A stretch of 64,000 nucleotides of DNA. Origin: Demequina maris. GTDB taxonomy: Bacteria > Actinomycetota > Actinomycetes > Actinomycetales > Demequinaceae. The stretch covers positions 186,001-250,000 of the forward strand of contig NZ_BBLX01000004.1 in NCBI RefSeq assembly GCF_000971155.1, in the 5' to 3' direction. Positions 38,501 to 48,500 of the stretch are shown here, one piece after another (within the stretch, counting starts at the first letter, position 1; every line of letters starts with the position of its first letter). The notes beneath the pieces were generated by a model. That model ran no database searches. It was not told where the DNA came from and worked only from the letters and a program-made list of their open reading frames with translations. Made by a program: the position numbers and the translations under genes.

Positions 38501-39755
38501 GCTCGACGACCGCCCGGATCGCCGCCGCGGTCGGTGGCGCGACGAGATGGAGCCCGGAGGTCACGAGGGGGCCGATCGCCGCTTGCGCGGCGCAGGCGTC
38601 GAGGTGCCGCGACTGGAGCGCCACGACGACCGGCACCCCGTCCGCATGAGCGGATGCCAGCGACTTGAACAGTGCCGCCGCGCGTCCTTCGTCGGTGAGC
38701 GCCGCGCCCACGTCGTCCACGATCAGCGGTCGTGAGGCCGAGGCGAGGGCGACGTCGGACGCGGTGGCCGTGGCATCCAGCAGCACCGGCTCGAGCCCGC
38801 GCCGCCTCAGGGCGGGCACGACGCCCGCCCGGAGGATCGAGGACTTCCCGATCCCCGAGGGCCCCGACACCGCCGCGAAGCGCGTGCGGTCCAGCGCCTC
38901 GAGCACCGTGTCCACGTCGTCCTCTCGCCCGAAGAACAGCTCCGCGTCCTCGGGCTCGTACTCCGCCAAGCCCTTGTAGGGGCAGGCGCGGCTCGGAGGC
39001 CGCGCGGCGGGGGCGGCCAGGAGCCGCTCGTCGTGCCGCAGGATCGCCTCCTCGAGCGAGACGAGCGACGGCCCGGGGTCGATGCCGAGCTCGTCGACGA
39101 GCAGCCGTTGCGCACGGCGCACGGTCGCAAGCGCCTCCGCCTGCCGCTCGCATCGGTACTGCGCGAGCGCGAGCGCGTGCCACCGGCGCTCGCGATAGGG
39201 CTCGGCGGCGCACAGGCCGACGGCCTGTTCGGCCACGGCCCGGTGGTCGCCTGCGGCGAGGCGCGCCTCGAGCAGATCGTCGTCGGCCGATGCGCGCAGC
39301 TCGCGGAGCCGATCCGCCTCGTCGCGAGCGGGCGGCCAGTCCTCGAGGACCGCGTAGGGCCGCCCGTGCCACATGCCGATGGCGTGCTCGAGGCTGGTGA
39401 CCGCGCGCTGTTGCTCGCCGTCGGAGGCGAGCTCGCGGGCGCGGTTCACGGCGGCCTCGAAGTCGTCGGCGTCGATGTCGAGCACGCCGCCCTCCCGGCG
39501 CGGGACGATGCGATAGCCACCCGCGACCGTCGCGATCGCGCTGGTGCCGAGCGCCTTGCGCAGGCGGCCGATCGATGCCTGGAGCTGCTTCGCCCACGTC
39601 GTGGGCGGCGCCCCATGCCACACGGCCTCGGCAAGCGCGTCGGCATCGACCTCGGCCGGCCGGCACACGAGCAGCGCCTCGAGCACAGCGCGCTCCCGCG
39701 GGCTGACTCTCGGCTCGTCCGAGACGCCCCTCCCCCCGAGGACTGCGACCCTCAC
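35592..39755 (-). CDS. BTAD-STAND-WD40 transmembrane regulator (module 1)
   Basis: A 1,387-residue regulator. Order: OmpR-type winged helix (about 1-90, TTWAKQLQASIGRLRKALG), BTAD bacterial activation domain (to about 245, ending LLVDELGIDPGPSL), an nSTAND1-like NTPase from CPYKGLAEYEPEDAELFFGRE (residues about 258-278) with Walker A GPSGIGKSS (about 297) and a degenerate Walker B LIVDDVG, one hydrophobic segment (FANAAGGVAAVAALVLAAVA, about 657-676), then a WD40-like propeller and a Cys-paired tail (AACASAGRDL...WRSTCGF). GTG 39755 aligns with the paralogue starts. It is divergent from a secreted protein gene, with 11-bp-spaced repeats between. It probably binds those repeats; signal unknown. 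Confidence 0.82.
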   Translation of the reverse strand: MRVAVLGGRGVSDEPRVSPRERAVLEALLVCRPAEVDADALAEAVWHGAPPTTWAKQLQASIGRLRKALGTSAIATVAGGYRIVPRREGGVLDIDADDFEAAVNRARELASDGEQQRAVTSLEHAIGMWHGRPYAVLEDWPPARDEADRLRELRASADDDLLEARLAAGDHRAVAEQAVGLCAAEPYRERRWHALALAQYRCERQAEALATVRRAQRLLVDELGIDPGPSLVSLEEAILRHDERLLAAPAARPPSRACPYKGLAEYEPEDAELFFGREDDVDTVLEALDRTRFAAVSGPSGIGKSSILRAGVVPALRRRGLEPVLLDATATASDVALASASRPLIVDDVGAALTDEGRAAALFKSLASAHADGVPVVVALQSRHLDACAAQAAIGPLVTSGLHLVAPPTAAAIRAVVEQPALRSGLAIEHGLVDVILHDAQRVDSALPLLSHALAATWERREGATLTIQAYEATGGLAGAVARSAERVFVNLTSAQRDECRAVMRRLVTVDATGTVALHAADSAAVETTPARAEAVARLVSARLLVARADDYLLAHEALTREWPRLTAWLDEDAETHRLVAHLAAAARTWEAGGRNADDLYRGSRLDAARSWQHASTDTLAEVESEFLSASEVERQREASVVADAAARDARNRRRVRFANAAGGVAAVAALVLAAVAILNHRTATARADDELVAALADDVTALAGASRETAALLAVEAYERWPDDPRSRAALFDVAASHPELIQSIVLPAASGIAGAADAEGDIVVASARGIEVRDAAELTAFRTVTNDAIEAGDRAVAVAADGSLAVVLAQSTGCDHPTACGTLTAYDLVEGTVLATAEATVPEGADVPLHVAIGAGGAVVATVDHPSGSVDLWDARTLALRTSVRLSADDPDGIAVAAAPDGNLVAVAAGTVHVIDPATGRELDAWPVDEAATGLGIAVTANGRLLTSGAFHVALVDLGSGDVAWTVTLPNDQEGACSTMAARPAGRTYYCGGWFGEIQERTLALGGPTQTRFDVQHGATGSLVASNAELLAFGRREPVATRWALDGHGPVHRIVAGPGYIVGDGYRSDGDALLVCRLGRDGDPCGWSVWNVRSDEVEAEVEGDADGLSWASDDAVVAYFPSTNDIGRYDLEAQRRTLTYPIGADVYEHFRTGAGDRQIAADPDGTVWPFDLETGEPDGPVIDVQGIASHIVASPNDDYVVVSSHLAGVGVGAQVFDLRTGEALSPFVDGLENAAINDDGMVVAQVGPMIGRFTTELEPIATSEGSRAEIGRFQFSQAGDVFLTADLDQSSVLYESETGARVAGPFVSHAPLAWPVWLRSDGLEVAVDEVEGIGIWTLDPEMLRDAACASAGRDLTADEWQTYLAAVGEWRSTCGFGDKPSAASS

Positions 39756-39806
39756 GCCTTGAGTGTCGGGCTGTGGTTCCGGGTGGTCAACACCTGCCGC
39801 GCGAAC

Positions 39807-39856
39807 GCATACCGGATGCATACCCGGGCGCCGCTATTCGAGACCAGGTGCATACG
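39807..39856. promoter_or_regulatory. Direct heptamer repeats in module 1
   Basis: GCATACC at 39807-39813 and 39818-39824 (11 bp apart), and GCATACG at 39850-39856. SARP/BTAD regulators bind direct heptamers at 11-bp spacing near a -35, so this is the probable binding site controlling the divergent pair. Confidence 0.65.
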
Positions 39857-39895
39857 TCCGGGCGCTCGACTGGAGGCGATCTGAAGGAGGTCGAC

Positions 39896-40648
39896 ATGTC
39901 CATCACTATCGCCCGATCGGTCGGCGGAGCCACACTTGCCGCAGGCGGATTGCTCCTGGGTACGGCGCTGGCGGCTCACGCCGGCGCGGAACCCGTTGCC
40001 TCGCCGAGCGGCCCGGAGCTCGTCTGTCGTGAGTCGCGTTGCGTCCCGTCGGACCTGGCCGGCGTGCTCGGCTGGAACGCGGACGCGGCCGGGTCCGCTC
40101 TCGATGTCTCGTACACGCTTCTCCCGGGGTGGTCCGCTACCGAGACCGACTCCGGCGACGTGATCCTCCACCTGCCCGAGTGGGTGGCCCCCGGCAGCTT
40201 CGGTGTCCCCGCCGTGACGATCTTCGCGGACCCGCTGGCCCCGCGTCAGCCGTGCGGCGACACCGCGCTTCCGAAGGCCGGGACGGACGTCGAGGCCCTC
40301 CACCACGCGCTGGCCCAACACCCGGGGCTCGAGGTCACGGTCGATGAGCCTGTCGAGGTCGGGGGCCTGTCGGGTCGTCATCTCGACCTCACCCTTGCCG
40401 ACGGCTGGACGGACACCTGCCCGGGCGCGGCGGGGGAGCCGGCCGTCGCGTATCTGATCGACGACCACGGCACGCACCTGCACCGCACGGTCACGGCGGA
40501 CACCCCCGTGCGGCTGTTCCTCCTCGAAGCAGGCGATCGGACGGTCGCCGTCGAGGTCGCGGTGCCCGCGTCTCGGGTCGACTTCGAGCAGTACGTGGAG
40601 GTCGCCCAGCAGATGATCGACACGCTCGACTTCGATGTCGCGCCGTAG
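39896..40648 (+). CDS. Secreted protein of unknown function (module 1)
   Basis: A 250-residue exported protein. The signal peptide is clear (SVGGATLAAGGLLLGTALAAHAGA, residues about 8-31); the mature domain has four Cys (LVCRESRC, QPCGD, DTCPGA) and alternating hydrophobic strands (VSYTLLPGWSATETDSG, DVILHLPEW), faintly like LpqN-type secreted folds, which I cannot confirm. GAAGGAGG precedes ATG 39896. It takes the position held by the repeat peptides in modules 2 and 3 but lacks the YEPM repeat, so it may be a different effector under the same type of regulator. Confidence 0.7.
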   Translation: MSITIARSVGGATLAAGGLLLGTALAAHAGAEPVASPSGPELVCRESRCVPSDLAGVLGWNADAAGSALDVSYTLLPGWSATETDSGDVILHLPEWVAPGSFGVPAVTIFADPLAPRQPCGDTALPKAGTDVEALHHALAQHPGLEVTVDEPVEVGGLSGRHLDLTLADGWTDTCPGAAGEPAVAYLIDDHGTHLHRTVTADTPVRLFLLEAGDRTVAVEVAVPASRVDFEQYVEVAQQMIDTLDFDVAP

Positions 40649-40677
40649 ACGGTCCCGTGGTGGCTGCGCCCGGCGGG

Positions 40678-43600
40678 CTACCAGCTCGGCTTGGAGTACT
40701 GCGGGCACGTCTTCCGCCACTCGCCGACGTCCGCGAGGTACGCGTCCCACTCCTGCTGCGACAGGTTCCGCCCGGCGGTCTCACAGGCGGCCTGATACAT
40801 GTGCGCCGGATCCACGTCCCACACGGCGACGCCCTCCTCGACGTTCACCGCGATCGCGAGCCCGTCGGGCCGGAGGAAGCCCGCGGTGGCGCCCGGGGAG
40901 TTGGCGTCGAGCGGGATGCCGATCAGCTCGGCCCCAGCGGTGTCGAACAGCGAGACGGAGCCGTCACGAGCCGAGACGAGGTACCGCGTGCCATCCGCAC
41001 TGAACTCGAGCGCGTCGAGCAGGCCGCCGGAGCCGAGCGTCTCGCCCCGCTGGACGAAGTCCGAGTCGAACCGGCGCACGTATTGATCGTGGATCGCGAT
41101 GGCGGTGCCATCCGAGGTGAGGGCCGCATTCCGTACGAACTTGTTCGGGAACCCCACCTGTCGGCCCGTCCTCGAGTCGAGGAACTGCACGATCGGACCC
41201 TCATCGAGCATCGACGTGATGGCGACGAGCGCACCCTCGGCCGATGCGGACACGTGCGTCGGCACACCGATGACGTGGATCGCGTCGCCGATGCGCTGCA
41301 AGGTGCTCGTGTCGTAGGTCTCGACGGTCTTGTCGTCGAAGAGGGCGTACGCGCGCGTGCCGTCCGCGGAGACGAACAGCGCCGATGCGTCGGCCGGGAC
41401 GACGTCGGCGGCCACCTGCACTCCCGTGGCGGCGTCGTAGACGTCGCGTGTGCCGGTCGAGGCCGTGAGCCCGATCACGCGTCCCTCGCCGAACCAGGCC
41501 AGGTCCTCGAGGTCGGCGGGCGCGTCGCGCACCGCGACGTCCGACGCGACATCCCAGACGCGGTAGCCGTCCGTCGCGCCGTACGCGTTCGCGACGGGGT
41601 CGCGTCGCGCGACGATGAGCCCTCGACCGTCCGCGCTCCAGCGGTCGACCGCCTCGTGGGCGCGTGCGACCACCCGGGTGATGGGGCCGGTGCCGTCGAG
41701 GCTCCATCGCGACACGACGCGCCCGCGCGTCGCGGTCGAGAGCAGCGTCGCCTCGTCCGGGGTCACGGCGAGCGCGTCGACGACGCCGTTCTGCGCCGCG
41801 CGCACCTGCCCGATCGGCGCGCCCGTGGCGAGGTCGTACTCGCGGATCACGCCGACCTCGCCGGCGCAGAAGACGCGGCCGGTTGCGGGCGCGACCGCGA
41901 GCGCGAGGCACGCTCCCGGTGCGACGACCACGTGCTCGTGTGCCCAGAGCACGCGCCCCGAGTTGAGCGAGAGCGCGAGCAGGCCGTCGTCGCCCGCCGC
42001 TACCACGGTGCCGTCGTCGGTGACGATCGTGGCGGTGTTCGCGTGGCGTGCGGGCGACTCGAGGGTGCGCGTCACCGTGGCGCTGGGGACGTCGACCACG
42101 AGGATGCGGCCGTCGAGGGTGGTGAGCAGCACGGTGACGTCGTCGACGAACACCACCGCCCCCGGTGACTCCACGACGCGGGAGTCCTGCGCACCGACCG
42201 CGACCGTCCCGAGGTCGCGGCCCGTCGCCGAGGCTCTCACCGTGAGGTCTCCCGTGCGGCCGTCGACGACGGCGACGTAGGTGCCGTCGGGGCTCACGGC
42301 GAGCCCGCCTGGCTCGACCGCGTCGCTGTCGAGCGGCGTCACGGCAAGCTCGGTCTGCTGGTCGAGGTCGAAGGTGGCGAGGGTCGGCCGTTCCTCGGCG
42401 CCGCTGCGGCTGTCCGGCGCCACGAGCGCAGCGACGCTTCCGTCGTCGCTCACCGCCACGTCCGGAGCGTCGGGCCAGGACCACGCGGCCGACGTGGCGA
42501 TGTCGACCTCCTTCGCTCCGGTCTCGAGCCGGCGGACCTCGACCCCGGTCGTGAAACCCAGCACCAGGTGGAGCCCGTCGGCGGTGACAGCCGTGTGCGG
42601 CACCTGCTGGTACCGCACGTGAAGGTCGCCGCGGAAGCCAGGGTCGGTGGCGAAGGCGGTGAGGAGCGCGCCCTGCGCGGCCAGAGAGTCCGGCCATCGA
42701 AGGTAGGCCTCGGCCGCGAGCAAGAACCCGACGTCGCGTGAGGCTCCCATCACGGCCGCGAAATCCTTGGTGATCGCCTCGAGGTGCGCCCGATCGGTCT
42801 GCTCCCGCGCGGTCGTGCCGCGCGACTCCGCGACCCGGTACGCGACGGTCGCCGCCGCGATGCCGACGAGCGCCGTGGCGGCCGCCGCGACGGCCCACCG
42901 GCGCATCGTCCTCACGCGCGCCCGCGAGCGCGACTCGCGCCGCTCGGCCTCCTCCGCGGCCGCACGCTCGGCCTCCTCGGCGTCGCGCGACGCGACCAGG
43001 AACGTGCGCTCGAGCGGGGTGAGGGCATCCTCGTCGCGGTCGGCCCAGTCCCACGCGATCGCGAGCCGTGGCCCCCGGTACAGGTCCGCCGCGGGCCTTC
43101 CGAGCGAGTCCCACGTGGCCGCCGCGGTCGACAGGTGCCCGAGCGCGCGCTGGCCCTCAGCGTCGGCCTCCAGCCAGCCGCGAAGGCGCGGCCAGGCGCG
43201 CACGAGCGACTCGTGCGCGAGCTCGAGGTGGTGCTCGCGCGCGCTCACGAGCCTCGCCTGGACCAGCCGGCCGACCACCCGCTGCAGGTCCTCGTCGGCC
43301 AGCGTGCGTGAGTCGACCGGGTGGGAGACGACGGCCCCTGCCTCCGTGAGGGTGACGAGCCGGCGCAGGATGAGCGCGCAGCGGCGCCGGTCGTCGACCG
43401 GGAGGTTGGTGAAGAGGAGCTCGGCCGAGCGCGCGACCGCGCCGCGGAGCCCACCCGAGGCCTTGTAGCCGTCGATCGTGAGCGTGGAGCCCTCGCGTCG
43501 CTGCCAGGTCTCGGCGAGGGCGTGCGACAGGAGCGGCAGCGCTCCCGTGGCGGCCTCGGCGTCCGCAAGCACCACGTCAGGGAAGCCGTGCTCGAGCGTG

Positions 43601-44880
43601 AGGTGCGCGTGCCGAGCCGGCTCCTCGATCGCCGCCCGGAGCGCGTCCGCGCGCAGGGGCGTCACGAGGTGCAGGCTCGAGAGCACCAGCGACCCGACGG
43701 CCGGATCGGCGGCGCACGCGTCGAGGTGGTCCGAGCGGACGGCGATGGCCACGCCGCCGCCGCCGCGGTGGTGCGCGGCGAGCGCGTCGCAGATCTCACG
43801 GGACGTCCCTGCGGCCAGCGACGCGGAGAAGGCGGTCTCGAACTGGTCGATCGCGATGACCGCGTGCGCGGGCGCGCGGGTGATCTCCTCGAGCGCCGCG
43901 CCCGACGGCGACACCTCGACCATCGTCGTGCCGCGCGCCGTGAGCGCCGGCTGCACGCCCGCGCGCAGGAGTGACGACTTGCCCGTCCCGGACGCGCCCG
44001 CCAGCACCAGGAAGCGCATGCGATCGAGGGTCGCCACCGCACGCGCGATGTCCGCGTCGCGCCCGAAGTACACGTCAGCGTCGCCCGGCTCGTAGGCGCT
44101 GAGCCCCTTGTAGGGGCATCGGTCGTCCGGGGCGGGCAGCGCGGGTGCGACGGACAGGTCCTCGTCCTGACGCAGGATCGCCTGCTCCAGATCGACGAGC
44201 GCGGGCGAGGGATCGAGGCCCAGCTCGTCCCGCAGGACCGCCCGCGCGCGCCGCAGCGCCGCCAGCGCATCGGCCTGCCTCTCGCATCGGTACAGCGCGG
44301 TCGCCAGCGCGATCCAGCGCGTCTCCCGCAGCGGCTCCGCCGCGGCGAGCGCGGACGCGGTCGCCGCGACGCCGCGATGGTCGCCGGAGGCGAGGCGCTC
44401 GGCGAGGAGGTCGTCCTCCGCCTGGCGGCGCAGCTCGGTGAGCCGCTCGATCTCCACGGCGGCCGGCGGCCAGTCCGCGACCGCCTCGTAGGGATCGGAG
44501 GTGCGCCACAGCCCGAGCGCCCTCTCCAGGGCGACGACGGCGCGCCCGTGCTCGCCCTCGCTTGCGAGGGTGGCGGCACGCGCGACCTCGTCCTCGAAGA
44601 CGTCGACGTCGACCGCACCGCGAGGGAGCTCGAGGCGGTACGCCCGGTCGACCGTGACGATGGAGCCGTTGCCGAGCGAGGTCCGCAGCCGCCATACCGA
44701 CCCCTGGATCTGCTTCGCCCACGTGCTGGGGGGCGCGTCGCCCCAGACCGCCTCCGCGATGACCTCCGGGCTGACCGCGGTGGGCCGCATGACCAGGAGG
44801 GCAGCGAGGACCGAGCGCTCCCGCCGATTGTGGTGGGGTGCCTCCTTGCCGGCGGTCTCGCCGAGGACCTCCACGGTCAC
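40678..44880 (-). CDS. BTAD-STAND-WD40 transmembrane regulator (module 2)
   Basis: A 1,400-residue paralogue with the same order: winged helix (STWAKQIQGSVWRLRTSLG, about 45-63), BTAD (to VLRDELGLDPSPALVDLEQ), STAND NTPase from CPYKGLSAYEPGDADVYFGRD (about 255) with Walker A GASGTGKSS and a classical Walker B AVIAIDQFE, one transmembrane segment (WAVAAAATALVGIAAATVA, about 660-680), WD40-like propeller, and tail AACETAGRNL...WRKTCPQY. Its NTPase is the least degenerate of the three. The start is taken as GTG 44880 (V-T-V-E-V-L aligned with paralogues); GTG 44874 is an alternative. Divergent from a repeat-peptide gene. Confidence 0.82.
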   Translation of the reverse strand: MTVEVLGETAGKEAPHHNRRERSVLAALLVMRPTAVSPEVIAEAVWGDAPPSTWAKQIQGSVWRLRTSLGNGSIVTVDRAYRLELPRGAVDVDVFEDEVARAATLASEGEHGRAVVALERALGLWRTSDPYEAVADWPPAAVEIERLTELRRQAEDDLLAERLASGDHRGVAATASALAAAEPLRETRWIALATALYRCERQADALAALRRARAVLRDELGLDPSPALVDLEQAILRQDEDLSVAPALPAPDDRCPYKGLSAYEPGDADVYFGRDADIARAVATLDRMRFLVLAGASGTGKSSLLRAGVQPALTARGTTMVEVSPSGAALEEITRAPAHAVIAIDQFETAFSASLAAGTSREICDALAAHHRGGGGVAIAVRSDHLDACAADPAVGSLVLSSLHLVTPLRADALRAAIEEPARHAHLTLEHGFPDVVLADAEAATGALPLLSHALAETWQRREGSTLTIDGYKASGGLRGAVARSAELLFTNLPVDDRRRCALILRRLVTLTEAGAVVSHPVDSRTLADEDLQRVVGRLVQARLVSAREHHLELAHESLVRAWPRLRGWLEADAEGQRALGHLSTAAATWDSLGRPAADLYRGPRLAIAWDWADRDEDALTPLERTFLVASRDAEEAERAAAEEAERRESRSRARVRTMRRWAVAAAATALVGIAAATVAYRVAESRGTTAREQTDRAHLEAITKDFAAVMGASRDVGFLLAAEAYLRWPDSLAAQGALLTAFATDPGFRGDLHVRYQQVPHTAVTADGLHLVLGFTTGVEVRRLETGAKEVDIATSAAWSWPDAPDVAVSDDGSVAALVAPDSRSGAEERPTLATFDLDQQTELAVTPLDSDAVEPGGLAVSPDGTYVAVVDGRTGDLTVRASATGRDLGTVAVGAQDSRVVESPGAVVFVDDVTVLLTTLDGRILVVDVPSATVTRTLESPARHANTATIVTDDGTVVAAGDDGLLALSLNSGRVLWAHEHVVVAPGACLALAVAPATGRVFCAGEVGVIREYDLATGAPIGQVRAAQNGVVDALAVTPDEATLLSTATRGRVVSRWSLDGTGPITRVVARAHEAVDRWSADGRGLIVARRDPVANAYGATDGYRVWDVASDVAVRDAPADLEDLAWFGEGRVIGLTASTGTRDVYDAATGVQVAADVVPADASALFVSADGTRAYALFDDKTVETYDTSTLQRIGDAIHVIGVPTHVSASAEGALVAITSMLDEGPIVQFLDSRTGRQVGFPNKFVRNAALTSDGTAIAIHDQYVRRFDSDFVQRGETLGSGGLLDALEFSADGTRYLVSARDGSVSLFDTAGAELIGIPLDANSPGATAGFLRPDGLAIAVNVEEGVAVWDVDPAHMYQAACETAGRNLSQQEWDAYLADVGEWRKTCPQYSKPSW

Positions 44881-44933
44881 CAGTTCAGTCTTCGCGCGGC
44901 ACCGGCGACGGTCAAGGACTGTGGACGGCCCGC

Positions 44934-44951
44934 ACACCGCCGGAACACCGC
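44934..44951. promoter_or_regulatory. Direct heptamer repeats in module 2
   Basis: ACACCGC at 44934-44940 and 44945-44951, exactly 11 bp apart, with a third imperfect AGACCGG at 44955. The heptamer sequence differs from modules 1 and 3 but the spacing is the same. Confidence 0.6.
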
Positions 44952-45012
44952 GGGAGACCGGCGGAGATGCGCCGCGTGGTCCGTTGGAGGCGTCCCTGAA
45001 AGGAGCGCCACC

Positions 45013-45495
45013 ATGTCCCACCGCATCCACCTCTCCCACACGAGCCGGACCACGCTCGCCGCCGCCGCCATCGTCATCGCGCTCGTGGTCGGCGCGGTGC
45101 TCGCCGTCGGCATCCGCGCGTGGTCCGACCCCCGGCCTGGGCTCGGCTTCGAGCCCCCGCAGGTCGTCACCCGGGTCCAGGCCGTCGCCTATGTGCCCGA
45201 GCGCCATTCACAGTTCACGCTTGAGGACAACCTCTCGCCCATGGAGCCGCAGGCCTTCAACCTCAACGGCGTCGTCGACAAGGTCGCCTCGCAGCCGATC
45301 AGCGGCGGTGTCCCGCCGTACGCGGTCGACGGCTGGCACGCGCCCGCGACGATCCCGATCAGCGGCGGGCAGCCGCCCTACTCCTACGAGGGCTGGAGCG
45401 CGGACGGCTACGAGCCCATCGGCGGCGGCCTGCCCGTCTACGCCGAGGACGGCTACGAGCCCATGAGCGGCGGCGTGCCGGACTACGCCGAGTAG
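45013..45495 (+). CDS. Exported repeat peptide, Ser type (module 2)
   Basis: A 160-residue protein with an N-terminal signal anchor (TLAAAAIVIALVVGAVLAVGI, about residues 14-34), a short spacer, and four C-terminal repeats from about residue 95: PISGGVPPYAVDGW, PISGGQPPYSYEGW, EPIGGGLPVYAEDGY and EPMSGGVPDYAE, the last ending at the stop. No Cys is present. The repeats match those of the module 3 peptide, where Ser is replaced by Cys. AAAGGAG precedes ATG 45013. I do not know the family; candidates are a multi-core peptide precursor, a surface ligand for the propeller domain, or a structural repeat protein. Confidence 0.72.
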   Translation: MSHRIHLSHTSRTTLAAAAIVIALVVGAVLAVGIRAWSDPRPGLGFEPPQVVTRVQAVAYVPERHSQFTLEDNLSPMEPQAFNLNGVVDKVASQPISGGVPPYAVDGWHAPATIPISGGQPPYSYEGWSADGYEPIGGGLPVYAEDGYEPMSGGVPDYAE

Positions 45496-45519
45496 TGCCG
45501 GTCCGACGACGCGGCGACG

Positions 45520-45545
45520 GGGGAGGCCCCGCACAGGGCCTCCCC
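45520..45545. terminator. Bidirectional terminator after the module 2 peptide
   Basis: Perfect 10-bp stem GGGGAGGCCC (45520-45529) with GGGCCTCCCC (45536-45545) and a 6-nt loop, between convergent stops. Confidence 0.85.
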
Positions 45546-45556
45546 TTCGTCGTGCC

Positions 45557-48500
45557 TCAGGACGATGCGTCGGGCGGCTCGTCGCCGAATCCGCACGTCG
45601 AGCGCCACTCGCCCAGCGGGGCGAGGTAGGTCTCCCACTCCTCGGCCGTGAGGTCCCTGCCGGCGGACGCGCAGGCCGCGTCGCGCAGGGACCCAGGATC
45701 GAGCGACCACACGTCGATGCCATCGCTCGTGGTCACGGCGACCTCGCGTCCGTCCGGACGTAGCGCCGCGGGCCACAGGTAGGGCGAGTCCGACGTCAGC
45801 GGGCCCGCGACACGTAGGCCGGACACGGTGTCGAACACCACGGAGCCGTTCCCGTCGCCGCCGACCACGAACAGGTCACCCGCATCGCTGAACTCGATCG
45901 TGCTGACGTTGCGACCGGGCATGTCGCTCCTGCCCAGCAGGTCGAGCCCTGTCGTGAGCCGGGCGACGCCCCCGGCGGTTGCCGCGGCCACCGTGCCCCC
46001 GTCGTTGACCTCCGCGAGCCAGAGGCCTTCCCGGACGGGGGACAGCGCCTCGCCCGAGGCGGCGTCGAATACCTGGACGGCGGGCGTCCCGTCGCCGAGG
46101 GTGCTCGAGATCACGAGCAGGCTGCCGTCCGGCGAGGACGCCGCGTGGTCGACCGCACCCTCGATCCGCAGCCGGGGGCCGATGGCGGCGCCGGTGGCCG
46201 TGTCGATGGTCCGGAACTGGCCGTTCGCGTCGATGACGTGCAGCGCGCTGCCGTCGCTCGACGGGTAGACGCGTGCGGACGGTGCGAACGAGTACGTCGT
46301 CGTCAGCCGCCCCGCGCTCAGCGAGAAGCGGCCGGCGTGGTTCTCGGTGAACCCGTACGCGAGCACCGTGCCCTCGTCGATCCATCCGAAGACGGTGACG
46401 CTGTCGAAGCTGTCGACCGGGCGGTCGGCGGCCACGTCCCAGGTGCCGAAGTCGGTGTATGTGTCCCACGCGGAGTCGTCGGAACGGCGCCCGCTCACGA
46501 GCAGGAGCGCGCCGCTCGGAGAATACCCGTCGAACATCACCTGACCGGCGGCGATCGAGCGGCGGACCGCGCCGTCGCCGGTGGTGGTCCACCTCGTCAC
46601 GACCGGGGTGAGCGCCGCGACCGACGTGAGCTCGCCGTGCGCGAGCGCGAGCGCCCCGGCGTGCTCCGGCTGAGCGGTGAGCACCCGCCCGGTGCTGAGC
46701 CCGGTCGTGAGGTCCCATTCGGTCACCACGCCGTCGAAGTCCGCGCAGTAGACATGCGAGGCGTCGTCGTCGACCGCCAACCAGCCGCACGGTCCCGTCT
46801 CGTTGGCGCTGAGCGAGGCCACCCATCTCGGGTCCCCGGTGACCGGGTCGACGGCTGCGAGCGCTCCGGCGCCGGCGGTCACGAGCGTGCCGTCATCCGT
46901 GACGGCGGCGGACAGGCCCGTCGCGGAGGCCAGCAGCGAGAACTCCGAGATCTGCTGGGCCGTGCGCGGGTCGACGAGCCTCACCTGGCCGGGCTGCGTC
47001 ACGACGATCTCGCCCGTCCGCGCCGCGGCGAGCGCCACATCGTCCACGCGGGTGCCCGCGATCCGGATCGTGCCCGTGATCCTGTGGTTGGCGGGGTTGC
47101 GCAGCTCGACCGTCCCGCGCTCGCGGTTGACCGTGGCGACGCTCGTGCCGGCGGCATCCACCTGGATCTGGAGCGGGTGCCCGACGCGCTCGGGCACGGC
47201 GCCTTCCAGCCTGGTCGTGTTCACCATCTGTCCGGTCGTGGCGTCGATCGTGAGGAGGGCGCCGCAGGCAGCGGCACCGTCGCACCCCGCCGCGTCGGCG
47301 AGCACCGCCACGAGCGAGCCGTCCGCGGACGCCGCCACGGCACGCCGGCCGACCTCGGCCCACGACGCGGGTGCCGACACCTCCCACACCACCTCGTCCG
47401 TGTCGTCGTCGATGCCGCGCACGCCGGCACCGGACACGAGCACGTGGGTCCCCGTGCCCAGGTCCGCGTAGGCGAGTCCTCCGGAGTCCGGGAGGACCGA
47501 CGACGACGTCAGATCCGGGTGCGCCGCGGCCGAGTCGAAGAGGGCGGCCCGCGCGCGGGGATCGTCGGGCACGCGGGACCAGACCTCGGCGGCGAGCAGG
47601 GCCGCGACCGGCCGGGACCAGGTCGCCATGTCGCCGATCCGCTCGGTCAACGACGCGATCACCGCATCCTGTCGCCGTGCCTCCGCCGACCGGTGCAGCG
47701 CGAACGTGGCGGCCCCGAGCGCGACGAGGGCCACCGCGGCGGCCGCGACCGACGCGTTGAGCCCCCGGGTCCGACGGGTCCGGCGGCGCTCGCGGGCGGC
47801 GACCTCGTCCGCGGCGGCCACCGAGCGGTCGAGGAACTCCTCCTCGATGGGAGCGAGCGGCGCGCGCGACCCCTCCCTCCACGCGACGACCGTCGCGAGC
47901 CGGGAGCCGCGGTACAGGTCGTCGGGGCTCCGGCCGCCGTCGTCCCACGCTGCGGCGGCCGCGGTGAGGTGCGCGAGCTGCCGGCTCGCCTCGGCGTCCT
48001 CCTCGAGCCAGTGCGCCAGCCGCGGCCATGCGCGGGCGAGCGACTCGTGGGCGAGGACGTAGCCGTCCGCGCGCGCCACGACGAGCCGCGCGGCGACGAA
48101 GCGCGCCACCGCCTCGGCGCGCGCCGGCGCCTTGTGGACGATGGCCGGGTCGGCGGCGTGAAGCGTGAGGGAGCCGTCCGGCCCCACCTCGACGAGGCGC
48201 TGCATGAGCGTCCGGCATTCGACCCGCTCGGCGGCCCCGAGGTTGAGGAACACGCGCTCCGCGGTTCGCGCCACCGCGCCCAGCACGCCCCCGGTCGACT
48301 CGTACGCCTCGATGGTGAGCGTGCTGCCCTCGCGCCTCTCCCACGTCGCCGCGAGCGAGTGGGACAGCAGCGGCAGGGAGGCGTCGACCCGCGCGGCGTC
48401 GTGCAGCACCACGTCGACGAGTCCGTGCTCGAGGGTGAGCCCGCTGCGCTGCGCCGGCTGCTCGACCACGTCCCGGATCGCCTCCGCCGTCGGGGGTGCC

